A stretch of 64,000 nucleotides of DNA from Rotaria socialis. Its lineage: Eukaryota > Rotifera > Eurotatoria > Philodinida > Philodinidae. Below are positions 36,980 through 50,400 of this stretch, piece after piece. A program made the translations under genes and the position numbers. The notes beneath the pieces are model-generated. The model saw only the letters and a program-made list of their open reading frames with translations. It was not told the origin of the DNA and did no database searches. The stretch lies in the NCBI GenBank assembly GCA_905331475.1, contig CAJNYU010001455.1, positions 148,239 to 212,238 of the forward strand. The letters run 5' to 3'. Numbering within the stretch: the stretch's first letter is position 1; each line of letters starts with the position of its first letter.

Positions 36980-39682
36980 AAGAGCTCAATATTTTATCAA
37001 TGAATGGTTTTAAAATTGTACTTAGCAAATAAAACGATAGCAATGAAATTTCTGTATCAGATCTATTTCATTAAACTTGATTTGAGTAATTCTTTTGTCA
37101 TATCGAGTATAATATTTCCTTTTTTGTCATATTCAGGAAAATGTTTCCCGCGCATTAATGTTTTATAGTTCTGTAGTGAACTCTCCGGTAGTTTGAGAAA
37201 CAGCTTCTCTCTGAACCATAGATCGAAGTATGTTCAACTTTTCTTATTGAACAACAATTTCAGTGTTGTATTTTTCAAAAGCTGTCCAAAAGATGCTTTG
37301 ACATGTTTCTATTGATTCGGCAGTGCCTCGCGTAGATATGAACGCAATCTATTCCTCCTGAGTGCATTTTCAAACGGAGTCTAGTATTCCTATCAGCTAA
37401 TGGAAGCCTACACTATGTTGGTTACATGCTCTTAGTTAATCATAGAAGCAACGTCTTGACACGTTCGCCATTAGGCTTTTAAGATGAATTCCCAAAATTA
37501 AATTTTTTTCTATTTCTGAACTTGTGTGATTGAAGATATTTATTCAAGATCTGAAGACAGTTTCCAAGAATAGCATGTGCCAAACTCGGCGATAGAGTAA
37601 AAGATGTTGACTTTTCTTCCTATAATATTCCAGCCTTTGCTTTTAATGATTTGGAATACATGCGAATTTGCTTTAGAAAATGTACAGTTTGCCACACCAG
37701 ATGTTCACAAGGAAATGTATTGAAATTATTCTATTTTTATATCACCATGAATCAATGAAATACCTCTAAAAATGTACTCGATCCGAAACAAAAATATTCA
37801 AATAGTACTCTTGTTATGAGCATTCATGTATTCGATGATTTCAAAATATTAATTACAAGAAAATTTTTACTTGATGAAAGGAAAATAAATGAACAGTATG
37901 TTAATGGTACTACTATTCAGTCGTTTCTTACGGACACTGTAATTCAACTGAGTATTTCTTAGATTTTAATGAAAAAAGAAAGATTAGTAAACATTCCCGT
38001 CTTGGTCATTATTCAACTAACATAAAGTGTTAGTATTTAGTTCAGCTTTAAAAATATTTCGTTTTAGCCAAACAAGGTATCGGAATTAACCGCTTGTGCC
38101 AGTTGTGGCAAATGCCGTTAGAAACGTTCGTTTTTTTTATGAAATCGTGAATATTTGAGCGAAATGGAAATCTTATCTTTGAAATTCACGGGGAATAAGC
38201 GAACAGAATGCTGATTGAAATAATTCATTTCATAGGTAATTTTCTTTATGTTCAGTAAAACAGTCTTCGCATTTGAAAGCAGATGAAATACATGACTACA
38301 AAGATTGGTACTATTGAAATCATACATTTGACATGAGAACATCGATGAAGTACTGAAACGGCACATTGCGCATTATGCAGACACCGTCGGTCTACAGAGC
38401 CTACCGGTGATGATGATTATGCATACGACTGATAGCCGTCTATAAGTTTTACTTCTCTGAAACTTGACGCTTGTGTACATAACGTATGGGAACAATGGTA
38501 TGTGTCGAGTTGGGAATGGATAATTGCAAAACTGATATTGTACGATTGTCGAAAGTGTTCATCAGTCGAAAACTTTATATTCAAATAAATAGAATAGACG
38601 AATAGAATCTCAGAAATAGAAATCTTTCGCTTTTGATCTCATTTCTTATCTATTTACTGGCTAATAGTTCTGTTTGTGCAGAAAGTGATATAAATGAATG
38701 AGATCGTGTCAAGAATTATGATCAGTCATTCAATATGTCATCTTTCAAAAGAGAATAATCTACAATCGGCGATTTCGATGTATGCAACATGATGGAACAG
38801 GAGAATTGGGGAGATCATGATAGGAAGCTTTGTGTTGATTCTTCAACTTTACACTCTTCCATCAATATACTAATTTGAAGTGCGTCTTCGAACGTGCATG
38901 AACATAAGTGAATAAAGCGGTTGGAAAATAAATATTGGTTTATGATGATAGATTTCCATCCAATATAAATTGGATTATTTCATTGAAAGTAGTCAGGGTA
39001 ATGAAATAAGACTCCGATGGTAGATATTCGTTACTGATATCATCGTTAATTTGTATCGACAAGATGTGGTTCTAATTCCGCAATGAGAAAGATATATGAA
39101 CAAAACACTGGTAAGATCGATTCAGTTTGCTTGCAATCTATTGTCTACTCAGATCAACATCATTATTGTTCATATGAATGACGCAAAATATATGAAATAA
39201 ACTATAAATATATGAACGTTCCATGTATGACGTACTCTCCAATCCATCAATGAATGCGTTGGCTTTGATAGAAACTTTGAAGTCACATGAACACATCTCT
39301 TGGGAATATTTTAAGCGTTATTATCATTCATTAATCCTGTCATCGTGGAAAAACAATGATTTATACGTATATTCTAGCTCAAAATCAATGATATTCCTGA
39401 ACAAAAATTTCGTCGCAATTATTCATTTAACATACGACAATGATCTAATTAGAGAAGTTCCTAAATTAATTTCAATGTGATCAAACTAAAAGCACGTGAT
39501 TCTAATCATAATCATCCGTTTATCTCTAAAATCATGCACAGAGATTTTCATTGAAGGCTCGATTTTCAAATAACTGACGTTTATGAATGCATGATTGGTG
39601 CAACATGCCGTTGTTACATGTCATTTGCTATGCAATATTTTTCATCTGTCTGAGCAGTAGTGTTTGCGTGCAAGTATACAAA
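36980..39682. other. 2.7-kb gene desert
   Basis: No supported coding region. ORFs at 38118-38366 and 39223-39480 have no family features. No clear repeat was noticed up to the tandem array. Confidence 0.4.
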
Positions 39683-40262
39683 GTAGATGAACAAAAATTT
39701 TATGAATAATGTTCGTTTACCTTGTGACTTTCGATCAGCTAGATGAGTCACAGCTTGTGCTGCAAAGTAGGCAAATCAACTGAACACAATCATGTTGATC
39801 CGCATTTCTTTACCACGTGATCCTTGGCCATCTAATAGATTCATAACTCTAGCCGCGAAATGAGTAAAACAGGTAAACAAAAATCTTATAAGCAAGGTTT
39901 CTTTCTGACGTAATCTTTTATTAGGTGACTAAATGGGAAGCTTTGCTTTGAAATAAACCACATGGGTGAACAAAATCTGATAGGTATTTTTCTTGTGCCT
40001 TACAATCCACTGGTACCTGTTCGAATGGAAACCATCATGCTTCTAGGTGAGTCAACAAAGTGAATAGAATTTTTATGAGTAATTTTCCGTTATTGCGCAA
40101 ACATTTGATTAGCTGGCCAAGTCGAAAGCTGTACTTCACATTCAGAAAAAGAGGTGAACAGAAATCTGATGAATCAAACTCCTTTTTTATGTCATTTTCG
40201 ATCAATGGGCCACATTGAAGCCTTTCCTTCGAAGTGAGCCAAGTCACCGAAAGAGTGAGTTG
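39683..40262. repeat. Degenerate tandem repeats of about 92 bp, six copies
   Basis: Units recur about every 92 bases, each with a variant of GATGAACAAAAATYTTATGA, a T-rich middle ending near TTTCGATC, a TGAGTCA/GGCCA-like stretch and a terminal AAGC...TTCGAA. Copies start near 39683, 39775, 39868, 39960, 40052 and 40150 and differ strongly from each other. No reading frame persists across them. Their role is unknown (an old minisatellite, or the arm of an eroded element). Confidence 0.55.
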
Positions 40263-40569
40263 TTTGTGTGAGGATAATTTTGGCGAGTAAAATGTTTTAA
40301 TAAAAATAACGTGTATTGCACGATCTGTGTGTAGATTCACAACGTGTAATCTATTAAGTTCACAATCAAGACGACATCACTATAAGAGTGTCTGAAGGTG
40401 TGCTGTAGGCTTTCATTCCTTTACGCATATGCGGCAGCTCTGCTCAACAGAAGATAGGTACGAAGAAAATGGTAAAATTCAGTAGCTTCCGAATTTTTAT
40501 TCGGTTCAAGATAAGGTATAAGTGCTTTCACGAACGAATGGAGTGTCAAAGGTTATGATTAGAGCCCTT

Positions 40570-41091
40570 CAGGGTGTACGTAACCTGGGCTGGGCTGGCC
40601 TGTCCTGTCCCTGACAGGGCAGGGCAGATTATGAAATTTTTACAGGCCAGGTTGTCTATATCGTAACCTGTTAACCTGAGATTAATTTTGAACGACCGAC
40701 ATTTCCGGTATCTTTTAAAAACATTATGCATGAAGAAAGATGAATTTACCGAGACGAAAGCACTCATAATATAAAAAATGATCGGCTATGATAGATTGCA
40801 GCTAGTTTTGTTTATTCAATATTTTTCTATTAGAAATCTTGAAGAAATTAAGCGTTATTTTTATCCGATTCAAATTTGAAGTGCATATAATTAAATGTAT
40901 TATAAATACTGAGAGGAAATTTTGGATATACCTCTATTTTAAAAATAGCAGGGCAGGGCAGGCAGGCAGGTTACACGTTACAATAGAAAGTGTTAGGGCA
41001 GGGTACGCAAAAATGTTCACAGAGCAGGGCAGGATCAGGTTACAAAAGAATTTACAGGGCAGGTTACAGGTTATAAAAATCCTGCACCCTG
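40570..41091. mobile_element. hAT-like MITE filled with CAGGGCAGG/CCTGTAACCTG words
   Basis: The ends are CAGGGTGTACG at 40570 and, reverse-complemented, CAGGGTGCAGG at 41091. The flanking octamers GAGCCCTT (40562-40569) and CAGCCCTC (41092-41099) agree at 6 of 8 positions. The outer 110-150 bp of each side are packed with CAGGGCAGG, GGCTGGCCTG, CAGGTTACAG and complements. The middle 280 bp is ordinary AT-rich DNA without a gene. CAGGG ends and an 8-bp duplication fit hAT. Confidence 0.7.
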
Positions 41092-41099
41092 CAGCCCTC

Positions 41100-41724
41100 T
41101 AGTCATGATAATACATGACTTTTCAGACATGAATAGCTATGGATACCATATAATTATTTTAATGCAAATTATCCGAATCATTACCGGTGAGTATATGAGG
41201 TCATTCACGGGTTATGGATTGGCATCACTCTTTCTATATTGTAGCCGTGCAATTTACATTTTTGAACAACAACTTTTATGATATTGAAAGAGATTTTATT
41301 AGCAACTAGGAGCCTAAAAATAAGTGATTATACCAGGAAAAAGACATTGTATTCAGAAGTCACGTCTTCATGTGATAAAACACCTAGAAATCCACTGAGT
41401 TTCCAAAATAAATCATCTTGTATGATTCCGCATTTAGCAAGTGACCCTATTAAGTAGGGTGTGTGTGTGTACTGAATAATTACATTCATTTATTTTCTTT
41501 TCAAGTAAACATACAGAAAAACAGAGTTCCAGGTTCCAAATACGGATGCACCAATAAAAGAAGCGAGAATAATAAACCTTTTCTTTTTCACTCAATATCT
41601 AAGAAAGTACGGAAGAATTATGTACAGGCATCATGCATAGTAAGGTATTATGAAAATAATCAGAATAGCACACATAATGGTAAAAAAAGTGTATTGAAAA
41701 AAATACTGTTTAATGACAGTAGTT
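41100..41724. other. Gap 3' of the coiled-coil gene
   Basis: It contains a short GT run near 41460-41470. A plus-strand ORF (41463-41795) overlaps the last exon of the minus-strand coiled-coil gene and is treated as a shadow. Confidence 0.4.
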
Positions 41725-43253
41725 TTATGTATCATTTAGTTTTAATGAATGTTGATATTTATGAGTTTGACTTTTGCCTGATTGCGATCGAATAGGTTCA
41801 ATATACGATTCGGCTAATATTCTATCAAGAACTTCTTCAAATTTAGCATCGCCAATTTGCTCTCCAATGTGACACAATTTAAGCATATAGTCAGAATGAA
41901 AAACATTGGTATTATCCATAAAACGTTTATAATCAGTTTGAAGTAACTATGAAAATAAAAAGAATTCAAATATCTGATCGAGATATTATATTAAATCAAG
42001 ACTAACTCGAAAATCACTTTCAAGTCGAGCACGTAATGAAAATTCTCGACGAAAACGTTCTTCCGTTAACTTTAACCTGAAAATATCATATTAAATTCTA
42101 TTCAATCGTCAAATCAGTAGTCATACTTCTTTTTCAGTTCATCTATTTCTTGTGAATGACTTTTGTTGATTATTTTTATATCACGATCATGTTCTTTTCT
42201 TAATTCAGCTGTTACTTTTTCTATAGTTTTCACTTCTTGTTCAGCATATTCGGCCTATCGTAAAACAATTATCATCCTAGTTCTCGATGAAAAACGTACG
42301 ATTTTCTTACATCTTTTTTTGCACTAAATTCTTGTGCAAAATTTTCTTTATCTTCTAAATATTTCAATTCAAGCAACGCACGCAATCGATCTTCTGCTTG
42401 TTTTACTGCCTAAATGAATGCTTGAAAATGTATGATGAATTAATCTACGGATTTGTATTACTAGACTAATTTGTTCATTGGCAAGTTTCCATTGTCTCGC
42501 TAATGCTTGATCACATTCATCCTTCATTCGTCGTATTATAACTTGTTCATCGTCGTAACTCTTTTTTCGACGTAACCGTTCCATATCGGCTAAATTTTGA
42601 TCAAGTTCCTTTTGTAATCGAGCTTTTTCTTCGTCTAACTGTGCTAACCATTTTCTTGTCATTTCAACCGATTTCTTTTGATATTCATTTTCCATGCGTA
42701 TTTGTTCAGCTTGAAGTAATTGCTGATAGGTTTGTTGAGTGCGATGCTGGTTTTCGTATTCTAGTTGTGTTAATAAACGATCACCAATTGCTATTCAATA
42801 GTAGAAAAACAAAAACAAATAGCACATCTACAGATGTATGTGATAGCATAATGTGACTATAAAGTGCAGAATCATCATATTTATTCAGCGAGCAAAAAAG
42901 TGTCATTCAATTGAAATGAGAATATTTATTTCTAGACAACAATCTTACCTTAAATTAGTTTCTTTCTTTTTACTAAAAATTATTCAATGTTTAGTATTTA
43001 TATTAATATTATTCAATCAAATTAGTTTGTATAGAAGTAAAGTTATTTCTGCTTCTAACTTACTAAGAATATGTTCATGAGTAAGTTGTCGAACAAGTCC
43101 TTCGTCTGGATGAGAAAATCTATGTGAAATTTTTACATCCGGTGATGTTTGTGGTCGTCGCATTCGAAATGGTAATAGACTTTTTCTTGAACTACCCATT
43201 GTATAAGGACGTTCGGATGATAAACGCATAGCTTCATGATGTGCTTGCGACAT
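41725..43253 (-). CDS. Coiled-coil protein, possibly centrosomal or ciliary
   Basis: Start is ATG at 43253 (MSQAHHEAMRLSSERPYTMG). Exon 1 (43064-43253) ends HEHIL at a GTAAGT donor. A 270-bp intron follows, then several short exons ending at a TAA at 41725. After a basic, Ser/Arg-rich N-terminus of about 50 aa (KSLLPFRMRRPQTSPDV), nearly all the rest is a long coiled coil. Examples are MTRKWLAQLDEEKARLQKEL, MERLRRKKSYDDEQVIIRRM, EQEVKTIEKVTAELRKEHD and EIDELKKKLKLTEERFRREF. The tail is MLKLCHIGEQIGDAKFEEVL and a short polar end. I do not recognise the orthologue. An acceptor-like run ending in GTAG lies 7 nt before the ATG, and the WD40 gene ends 139 bp upstream on the same strand. Confidence 0.6.
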
Positions 43254-43392
43254 AGTTTATCTACAAAAAAAAATAATATTATTCTTTTTAAAGTGCAATG
43301 CACAATAGAAATACTAGTGAAAAGAAAAACGAACGTTCTCCTGAGATCTATAGAAATCAAACGATAGGAAAAAAAATTAAAAAAAGAACTGT

Positions 43393-46300
43393 TCATGGAT
43401 TAGAAAAGGACACTTGTTGAGCTCGAGGATGATCATCATGAATCGATAAATGTTTTTGTTCATATTGTTTTTGAAAATATTTATCGACAATACTATTTGC
43501 ATCTTCAACTTCAATTGAATTTTTTACACAATTACGAATTTGTTCCCAAAGATCTTCGGAAAACTTTATTTTCGGATCAATATCAGCAACTTTTTTTCGA
43601 AATGGTTCAGGTGACCAAGCATTCCATATACGCATCGTATGATCCAATGATACAGTAATATATTGACTTCGTTCCGGAATGAATAAAACATCACTGTAAA
43701 AAACAAAAAACTCATTAGATAGAATTAAATTTCTACATTGATATTACTATACCGAATAACATCTGTATGTCCTTCATTAGTTTGTACACATGTATATTCT
43801 TCCATATCAAATACTTTCAGCGTATCCTGAGTACCAATTAAAAGTGCTTTTTGAACATCATCAATAGCAATTTTATGTACACTTCCTCGAACATTAATCG
43901 CCTGTTTAAATTCACCATCAGGTTCCTAAACAAAAAAGTCATTACAAATTATTATTGAAAAGGATGAAACCAAAAAATTTTTATAATAACCCATATTCGA
44001 ATTTCTCCATTTTCCATTCCAGTAACCCATTGATTCATTATGAAATTCCATTTGACACAAGTTACTTCGGAGTCAATTTTAGCTTGAAGTATATACATAA
44101 GATCCATTTCAGAACCTTTCGGTGAAAATTTTCGAACATAAACACACATATCACTTGAAGCATAAGCAAAATATTTTAAATGTGGACTATAATCCATATC
44201 ATGAATATTTCCTTGTGATGCTGTTTGAGCTTCGTCAACATGGTCTGCTTTAGGATTTGTATATTGAGAAAAAAGAATGAAATGAGTCAGATCCCAAATA
44301 AATATACGTCGATCCCATCCAGAACTAAGTAGAAAAACACCACCAAACGAATCAACATCATCAACAAGTGCCAATGATGTAACAAGACTTTCGTGTTCAC
44401 TAAATATTTTACGTAACGTAAAACCAACAACACGATTGGCAACATCCGCACCTTCTACAGATCAAAGTCAAGATTCGTTTTTTGGTGAAGAAAATCTGAA
44501 ATACTTAAATATACCTTCGGGAAGATGATTAAGATCGTTCGCTTGATCGCGTAATGTTGTTAATGCTTTTAATGCTTCTAAATCAAAGCCCCAAATATAA
44601 ATATTTTTATCTTCACTAGCTGCGATAATTAAATCAAATTTTTCCACAAGTAATATTCGTAGAATTGATTTTCCTGTTGCTGTCTTTTTTATATTACTTA
44701 ATGTATTCGTATCGCCTTTCTTTTGCAAATGAGCATATTGTGATACATAGCCGCCAATACCACGTTCTCGTTCACGTATTTTAGCTGCCGAACGTGAACG
44801 TATATAATAGGCTGGTAAACGTTCTTCAACTGTTTTAATACGATTAGCTGATGCAAGTCGTTTTGTATTCGTGGTCGATTCTTTGTTATTATTATTATCA
44901 GCATTAGTTTTTGTATCTCCCAATGATATAGCGTGTACCATAACATCACTTAGATTCTTTTTACCTTCAAATTTAAGTAAACGTTCACTTGAATACATTA
45001 TTTGATTCGATTGCATTTGTTCCCATTTGTATACATCACCTATACAAATAAAACAAATCAATTTCGATAATCTATGTTAACTACATATATTATATTTATT
45101 TAGTTATATATCAAAAACAAGCACACAATGTACATATTGTTTTTTTTAGATATCTAAGCTCACCTTCTGAATCTCCTGCAAACATCTAATTAGATAATTA
45201 TAATAAGTATAAAAATATTATAGTTAACATGCAGATTGAATATAGGATTTCTTACCAATATTGGTGTCTTTTTGGTGTAACAAACACTTTCTAATGGTGA
45301 TTTTACTTTCAAACATGATATACAACCACTAAGATAAAAAGTCTATCTAATCAAACGATTGAGAAAATAAAATACGGCGATAATTACGTATTTTTATAAC
45401 GCCATCCAAGACATTGTTTAAGATTCGTTGAAGCAATAAGAACATTTAATTCGGGTACATATCGAAGAAGAATAAGAAAATAGCTATAGCGAAGTTCACT
45501 ATCTTCAACGCTGAGAAATGTATCTTTTCAATATAAAAAAACAAGATAAATAAATTAGACTTTATGCTTGAAAAACCAAAGGTAATTAAATACTTTACCG
45601 ATAAAGCTTGATACATTTTCACCGTTTTTTGGATCATATACATGAGCAAAACTGTTACCAGCAGCTAACACATGGAAATCAGTATATATAGAAACAATCA
45701 ACAAAATAGGTTATTTCTTACCTATCCAAACAGTTTTTGTTGCATGAACATACGTTAATCCTGTTACGGGTTGTGTAAAATCAACAAATTTAAAAATTAG
45801 TTTTCCATCAAGACTCCATACTTTTGCTGACTTATCAAATGAACCTGTCATTAACCATTCATTATTATCTAGAGAATTTTTTTGTGCTATTAAACAGGTT
45901 ATTCCAGCATCATGTGCCTGGTCTAATTTTTTTGACACCGATGGTGAACTACCAAATGGACAATCATAGATAATTAATTTTCCATCAAAACCAACAGAAT
46001 ATAATTTATCGAGCATTAATACACCTGTAGTTATATCTTCATGTTCACATATTATATACAATGGTATAGAATTAATAATTTGACCAGTTACATTATTCAG
46101 TTCGTAGGAATGAAATTGAATACCTGTGTTAGTTGTTTTTGGTTTTTGAAAAATATTTATTCAATAATTCTATAATTAATTTACCTTCTGGTATACCGAA
46201 AATGACTTGTTTTAAACGAGAATGAAAACAAATAGAATAAGCTACAGAACCGATGTTCAATTTATCAATAGGAGTACCAATGGCTACACAAAACAAAACA

Positions 46301-46716
46301 ATAATCACAAATCTTTAAATCAAATTGTCATTATGATACTAACCATTATATGTTACAACTGTTGAGTCATTGCCACTTGAGAAAAAAGCTCGAGCCTCAG
46401 GAAACGCACACAAAGCAGTAACCCATCCTCTGTGCTTATAGCAATTTGTAATCATGTTACCTAAAAATAAATATCATTAATAAAAACAAATCCGACTGCT
46501 GAAGGTCATCTATCCGGAGGAGAACGGTGAGCAAAGTTCTAGCTTACATACTTGAAACTATTTTTGAAAAAACAAAAAAATCACCTGTATCAGGATCATA
46601 TGTTTGGACAGATCCATCTTCAAAACCAAACACTAATTCACGTCTTACTGGATTACTTCCAATCACAGTTACTTTCGAATTCAGATTTTTAATGTCCAAA
46701 TATGATTCTAATGCCA
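43393..46716 (-). CDS. WD40-repeat protein
   Basis: About 15 short exons on the minus strand. The ATG at 46716 (MALESYLDIKNLNSKVTVIG) lies 4 nt after an AG. Several WD blades can be read: VFGFEDGSVQTYDPDTGDFF, GVLMLDKLYSVGFDGKLIIYD, NEWLMTGSFDKSAKVWSLDG, LIIAASEDKNIYIWGFDLEA, VFLLSSGWDRRIFIWDLTHF and NQWVTGMENGEIRIW. Near the end comes SQYITVSLDHTMRIWNAWSP. A charged insert with Asn runs and RERERG lies around 44700-44950. The C-terminus after the last blade (KKVADIDPKIKFSEDLWEQI, then ending QQVSFSNP) is non-repetitive. WD scaffolds of this layout are frequent among cilia-associated proteins, but I cannot name the orthologue. Confidence 0.7.
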
Positions 46717-47412
46717 TTGATCTATGCAATTAAAGAAATAGTTTCAATAAAAAATCTTCAAAAATTTTTCTTGTCATATTATAAATCCAAACAAAGAAAA
46801 AAGAAACAATAAAATTATCTCACGCAAGCAAATACATATTCTTATTATTAGGAAACAGAAACAATCTTCTATGAAAGCCTACCGAACCTACACATACATA
46901 TTTAACTCCGTATTAAAAAGAAAAGAAACACACCTAGACAAAAGCACAAGCACAGATGTGTGCATAATCTTTAAAAAAAAAGGCGTAGAGAAATACATGA
47001 AAAAAAGAAATCAAAGAGCGCTCTAGTGATTGATCGAAAAGTAATTTGACTAAATGTTCATTCAGTTGCTAGTGTATTAAGAAAATTGATAGTAAGTCGA
47101 AAACACTCGATTATAATCAAGTATTTGCGTATCTGTGTTGAAAATGACTATATGATATCTAGTTTAGACGATATAAATTGAAGTTTTAGTGGCACGAGAA
47201 GTATGGCTTTGTGTCGAGAACATTCTGTATCGATGTTAAGCTTTGTACTAACTTCAATTACGAGTCTCTAAAACATCATTTCATAAAATTGAGCAAAATT
47301 TTGAATCTAATCCAATGTTCTCTAAACTTTTTTCAGCTTTCTTGAAGACGCTAAAAAAATGAATCAACATTGTGAAAATACTTTTCAATCATTCGCTATT
47401 TAAAAAAAAGAA
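46717..47412. other. Spacer between DZIP1 and the WD40 gene
   Basis: AT-rich, without a gene. Probably the DZIP1 3' end and WD40 promoter. Confidence 0.4.
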
Positions 47413-50400
47413 TTAATTCGAATCTTCTTCATCTTCATTGTCATCTGAATCCAAATTAGAAGTTTTTGCCGAATCAGCTGTTAGTGGTCGTCGCAATTCA
47501 GGAACTATATAAGTTTTTAGAAGTATATCATTTACATATATAATATAAAACTTACCTTTTCCAGTTTGTGATTTCCATAGACTAATAAATAAAGAACATA
47601 ATAACAAAATATAAATCGGTAGACGATGTCGACTTACGAGTCATACGTATATTGCGAAGCATCACCTGATGATAGAAGATTATTATTCACTGATTCGCGC
47701 CTTCTGTAAACAAAAATAAAATCGTTTTATTTCATTGAACGAAATATTCTTAAATTGACTCTTTTGCAAGTATTGACTTGCTCAAGACCGAAAAGAGAAG
47801 AGAACAGTGAAAAATGATGTTCAATAAAAAATTTCACTAATCTATTTGAACTCATTTTCGATACAGATTCTTCTCTTTCTGTCTTTCGAATAAGATTGTG
47901 CAATAAGTTTAATAAGTGTGACACATTCAATAAAGATAGTGCGAAAGAAAAGGAGATGTAGCATCTGTTTTTTTTTTCACTGCATACGTGCTTGCGTTCT
48001 TACAGAAGATGAGCTAGAAAAGAAATAATTTGATTTTTCAAAAACCAAAAATTCTACTATGTGTACACTCCAATAAGCAGATCAAAGAACGAAACTATCT
48101 ACTGGCTAACAGAACAATACATACGGAACTTGAGGTAACTGGTCATTGGCTAGTTTTTGTGGGGGATTTGTGTGTAATGTTGTAAGTGATTGACTATCAT
48201 CATCATCATCATCATCATCATGCTGAAATAAAAATCTTATTAGAAGAAAAAAACCTTAAGATAGATGTTGTCTGACTTGGTTAACAATTGGTCGTTGCGA
48301 ATGTTGAAATCCTTGTGCAACAGCATTTGGCGTTGGTTTTACTCCTTTCACACTGGCTTCTTGTAGTTTTTGATCAATAATACGTTTTTTATCGTCGATA
48401 CTCGATGGGTGAGGTCCAGCTTTTGAAGGAACTGGTGGTACTGGACTTTCATTTTCACTTAAATAAAAGAATATAATAATAATTTATAATGTATCTCTTG
48501 TTTTAAATCTTACCTATCTGAATTTGATTTGCTCTTTATTGTTATTGGTTTAGGTAGGTGTTGACGTGGAAGAGCAGAAATAGTCGAGGCTTCATTTGTT
48601 GTCGATGGTCTCATACTTGCGTCAACTAATGAACCAATACCATGTGTTGTCTTAGGTGGTGGAACAGTTTTTCTTGGCGGAGGTCTAATATCCGATGCAA
48701 CACCTGGTCGTGTCGGTTGTGTATCTTCATCGCTGTCACTTGCATTAGATATTGTAACATCATCATCCGATACATGTTTTATTGCTGGTCGACTATGATC
48801 ATGTTTTGTTTTTGGTGGATCTGTTGATATAATGATACGGTGATCAGTGTTTTGTTTTTTGGTATTATCATGTTTTTGAGAGGGATTTTTCGATTGACGC
48901 TGTTCATCTTCAAATGTAACCAATTTACTACCAGTTGAACGTATGGATGTAATACTACGTCGAACATCAAGCCGTTCATTAACACGTCTATCTAATAATC
49001 GTACAAGATTAGCACGAATACGTTCGAAATCAGGTAAATCCTAAAGAAAAATTATTTTATTTTTATTATTACTAATTTTAACAGAACACTTCGTAAAGCA
49101 GTATGACAGTTAATAGTAAAATATATCTATAGATGATAGAATCACTTACAGATTGAATATTGTGTCTTGTTTGTAAAACACTTTCCATTTTCGTTCGAAA
49201 ATCAAGATCAGTAAGACGTGTATCAGTCTTAAAATTGAATAGAAATTTATTCTTCAGTTTGTTTTTGAAAAATCATTTTCTTACTTCAGATATTCCTAAA
49301 TTTTCATATTCGTCAAGCTCGGTATTGAGTTGTTGTTTAGCGTCATCTCGATATTTTGTTAAAAATTTTGGATTCTCTTTTAATCGTTCAACAAGAGCTG
49401 GACAAAAATCGGCTAAAATGAGATCTGTTGATTGAAGTGGTGCAGCGGGTCGAACTTGAACGGTTGGGTCAACTCGTGAATCAGTTGGGCGTGATGGAAC
49501 TGTTTTATGATTTTCATCGACTATGGGCGTTATTTGATTTGGTAATTGAGTTGAATCATTATGAGGTGCTTGAAGTTGTTTCTCTAATACTTTACGTTTT
49601 GATTTTTCATCATTATATTGCTAGATATATATTTGTACAAAAAAAGGTAGTAAAATTCTTTTTTTCTTCAATGTTAAACTTACATTTTGATATTTAATTA
49701 ATTGCTCTGTTAGCTGAGTTTTATCTCCTGATGCCTTTTGAAGTACTTGAAGATTTTCTTTTAGCTTCTTTATATCTTGTACAAGCTAAAACAAGAGGAG
49801 AAAATTGAAAGTAACGGCGCTTACATAAGCATAATTACAGTTTCATTTTCTTGTTCATAACGTCGTTTAAGTTTTTCTTCTTTTTTTAAATTATTTTCTG
49901 TTTGTTGAAGTAGTTGTTTCTATTGAAATTATAAAATAAATTAATATAAAACAAATAAAAGGTGACTTACAAGTTGTTCAATGTCAGCACGTAAATGTTT
50001 ATTCTCTTTTAAGAGCTCTGATAGACCAGTATCTTGTCGATGAGGTGAAGGTGATCGTGTATGAGGATTCTAAAATTTGATCAACACAAAAATAAACTCT
50101 TTAATGAGAAATTTTTATTGTTTTTATTTTATTACTGATCTCATTTGTAAGAGTCTATCATCTAATATTGTTATTTTTGTCGTTAATGTTTGAATATCTT
50201 CCTATGTAAGTATAATTTTACGTAGCTATTCGATTAGACAATAGAAGAAGAACTTACTTTACGTTGACGAAGTTCTGCATCACGATCACGAATTTTTTCT
50301 TCATCAACAGCCTTAAAAATTTTTAAAAATTGAATCAAAGTCAAAACAATAGAGTAAGACCGTGAATAGTTATTTTTTACTACCGCCAATCATCCTGAAG

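Noticed and set aside
41463-41795. 110-aa plus-strand ORF as a third exon of the B-box gene
   Set aside because: The phase would fit, but it would need a 4.5-kb intron across repeats and overlaps the coding end of the minus-strand coiled-coil gene.
48642-48827. Cys/Trp-rich plus-strand ORF
   Set aside because: It is antisense to a DZIP1 low-complexity exon.
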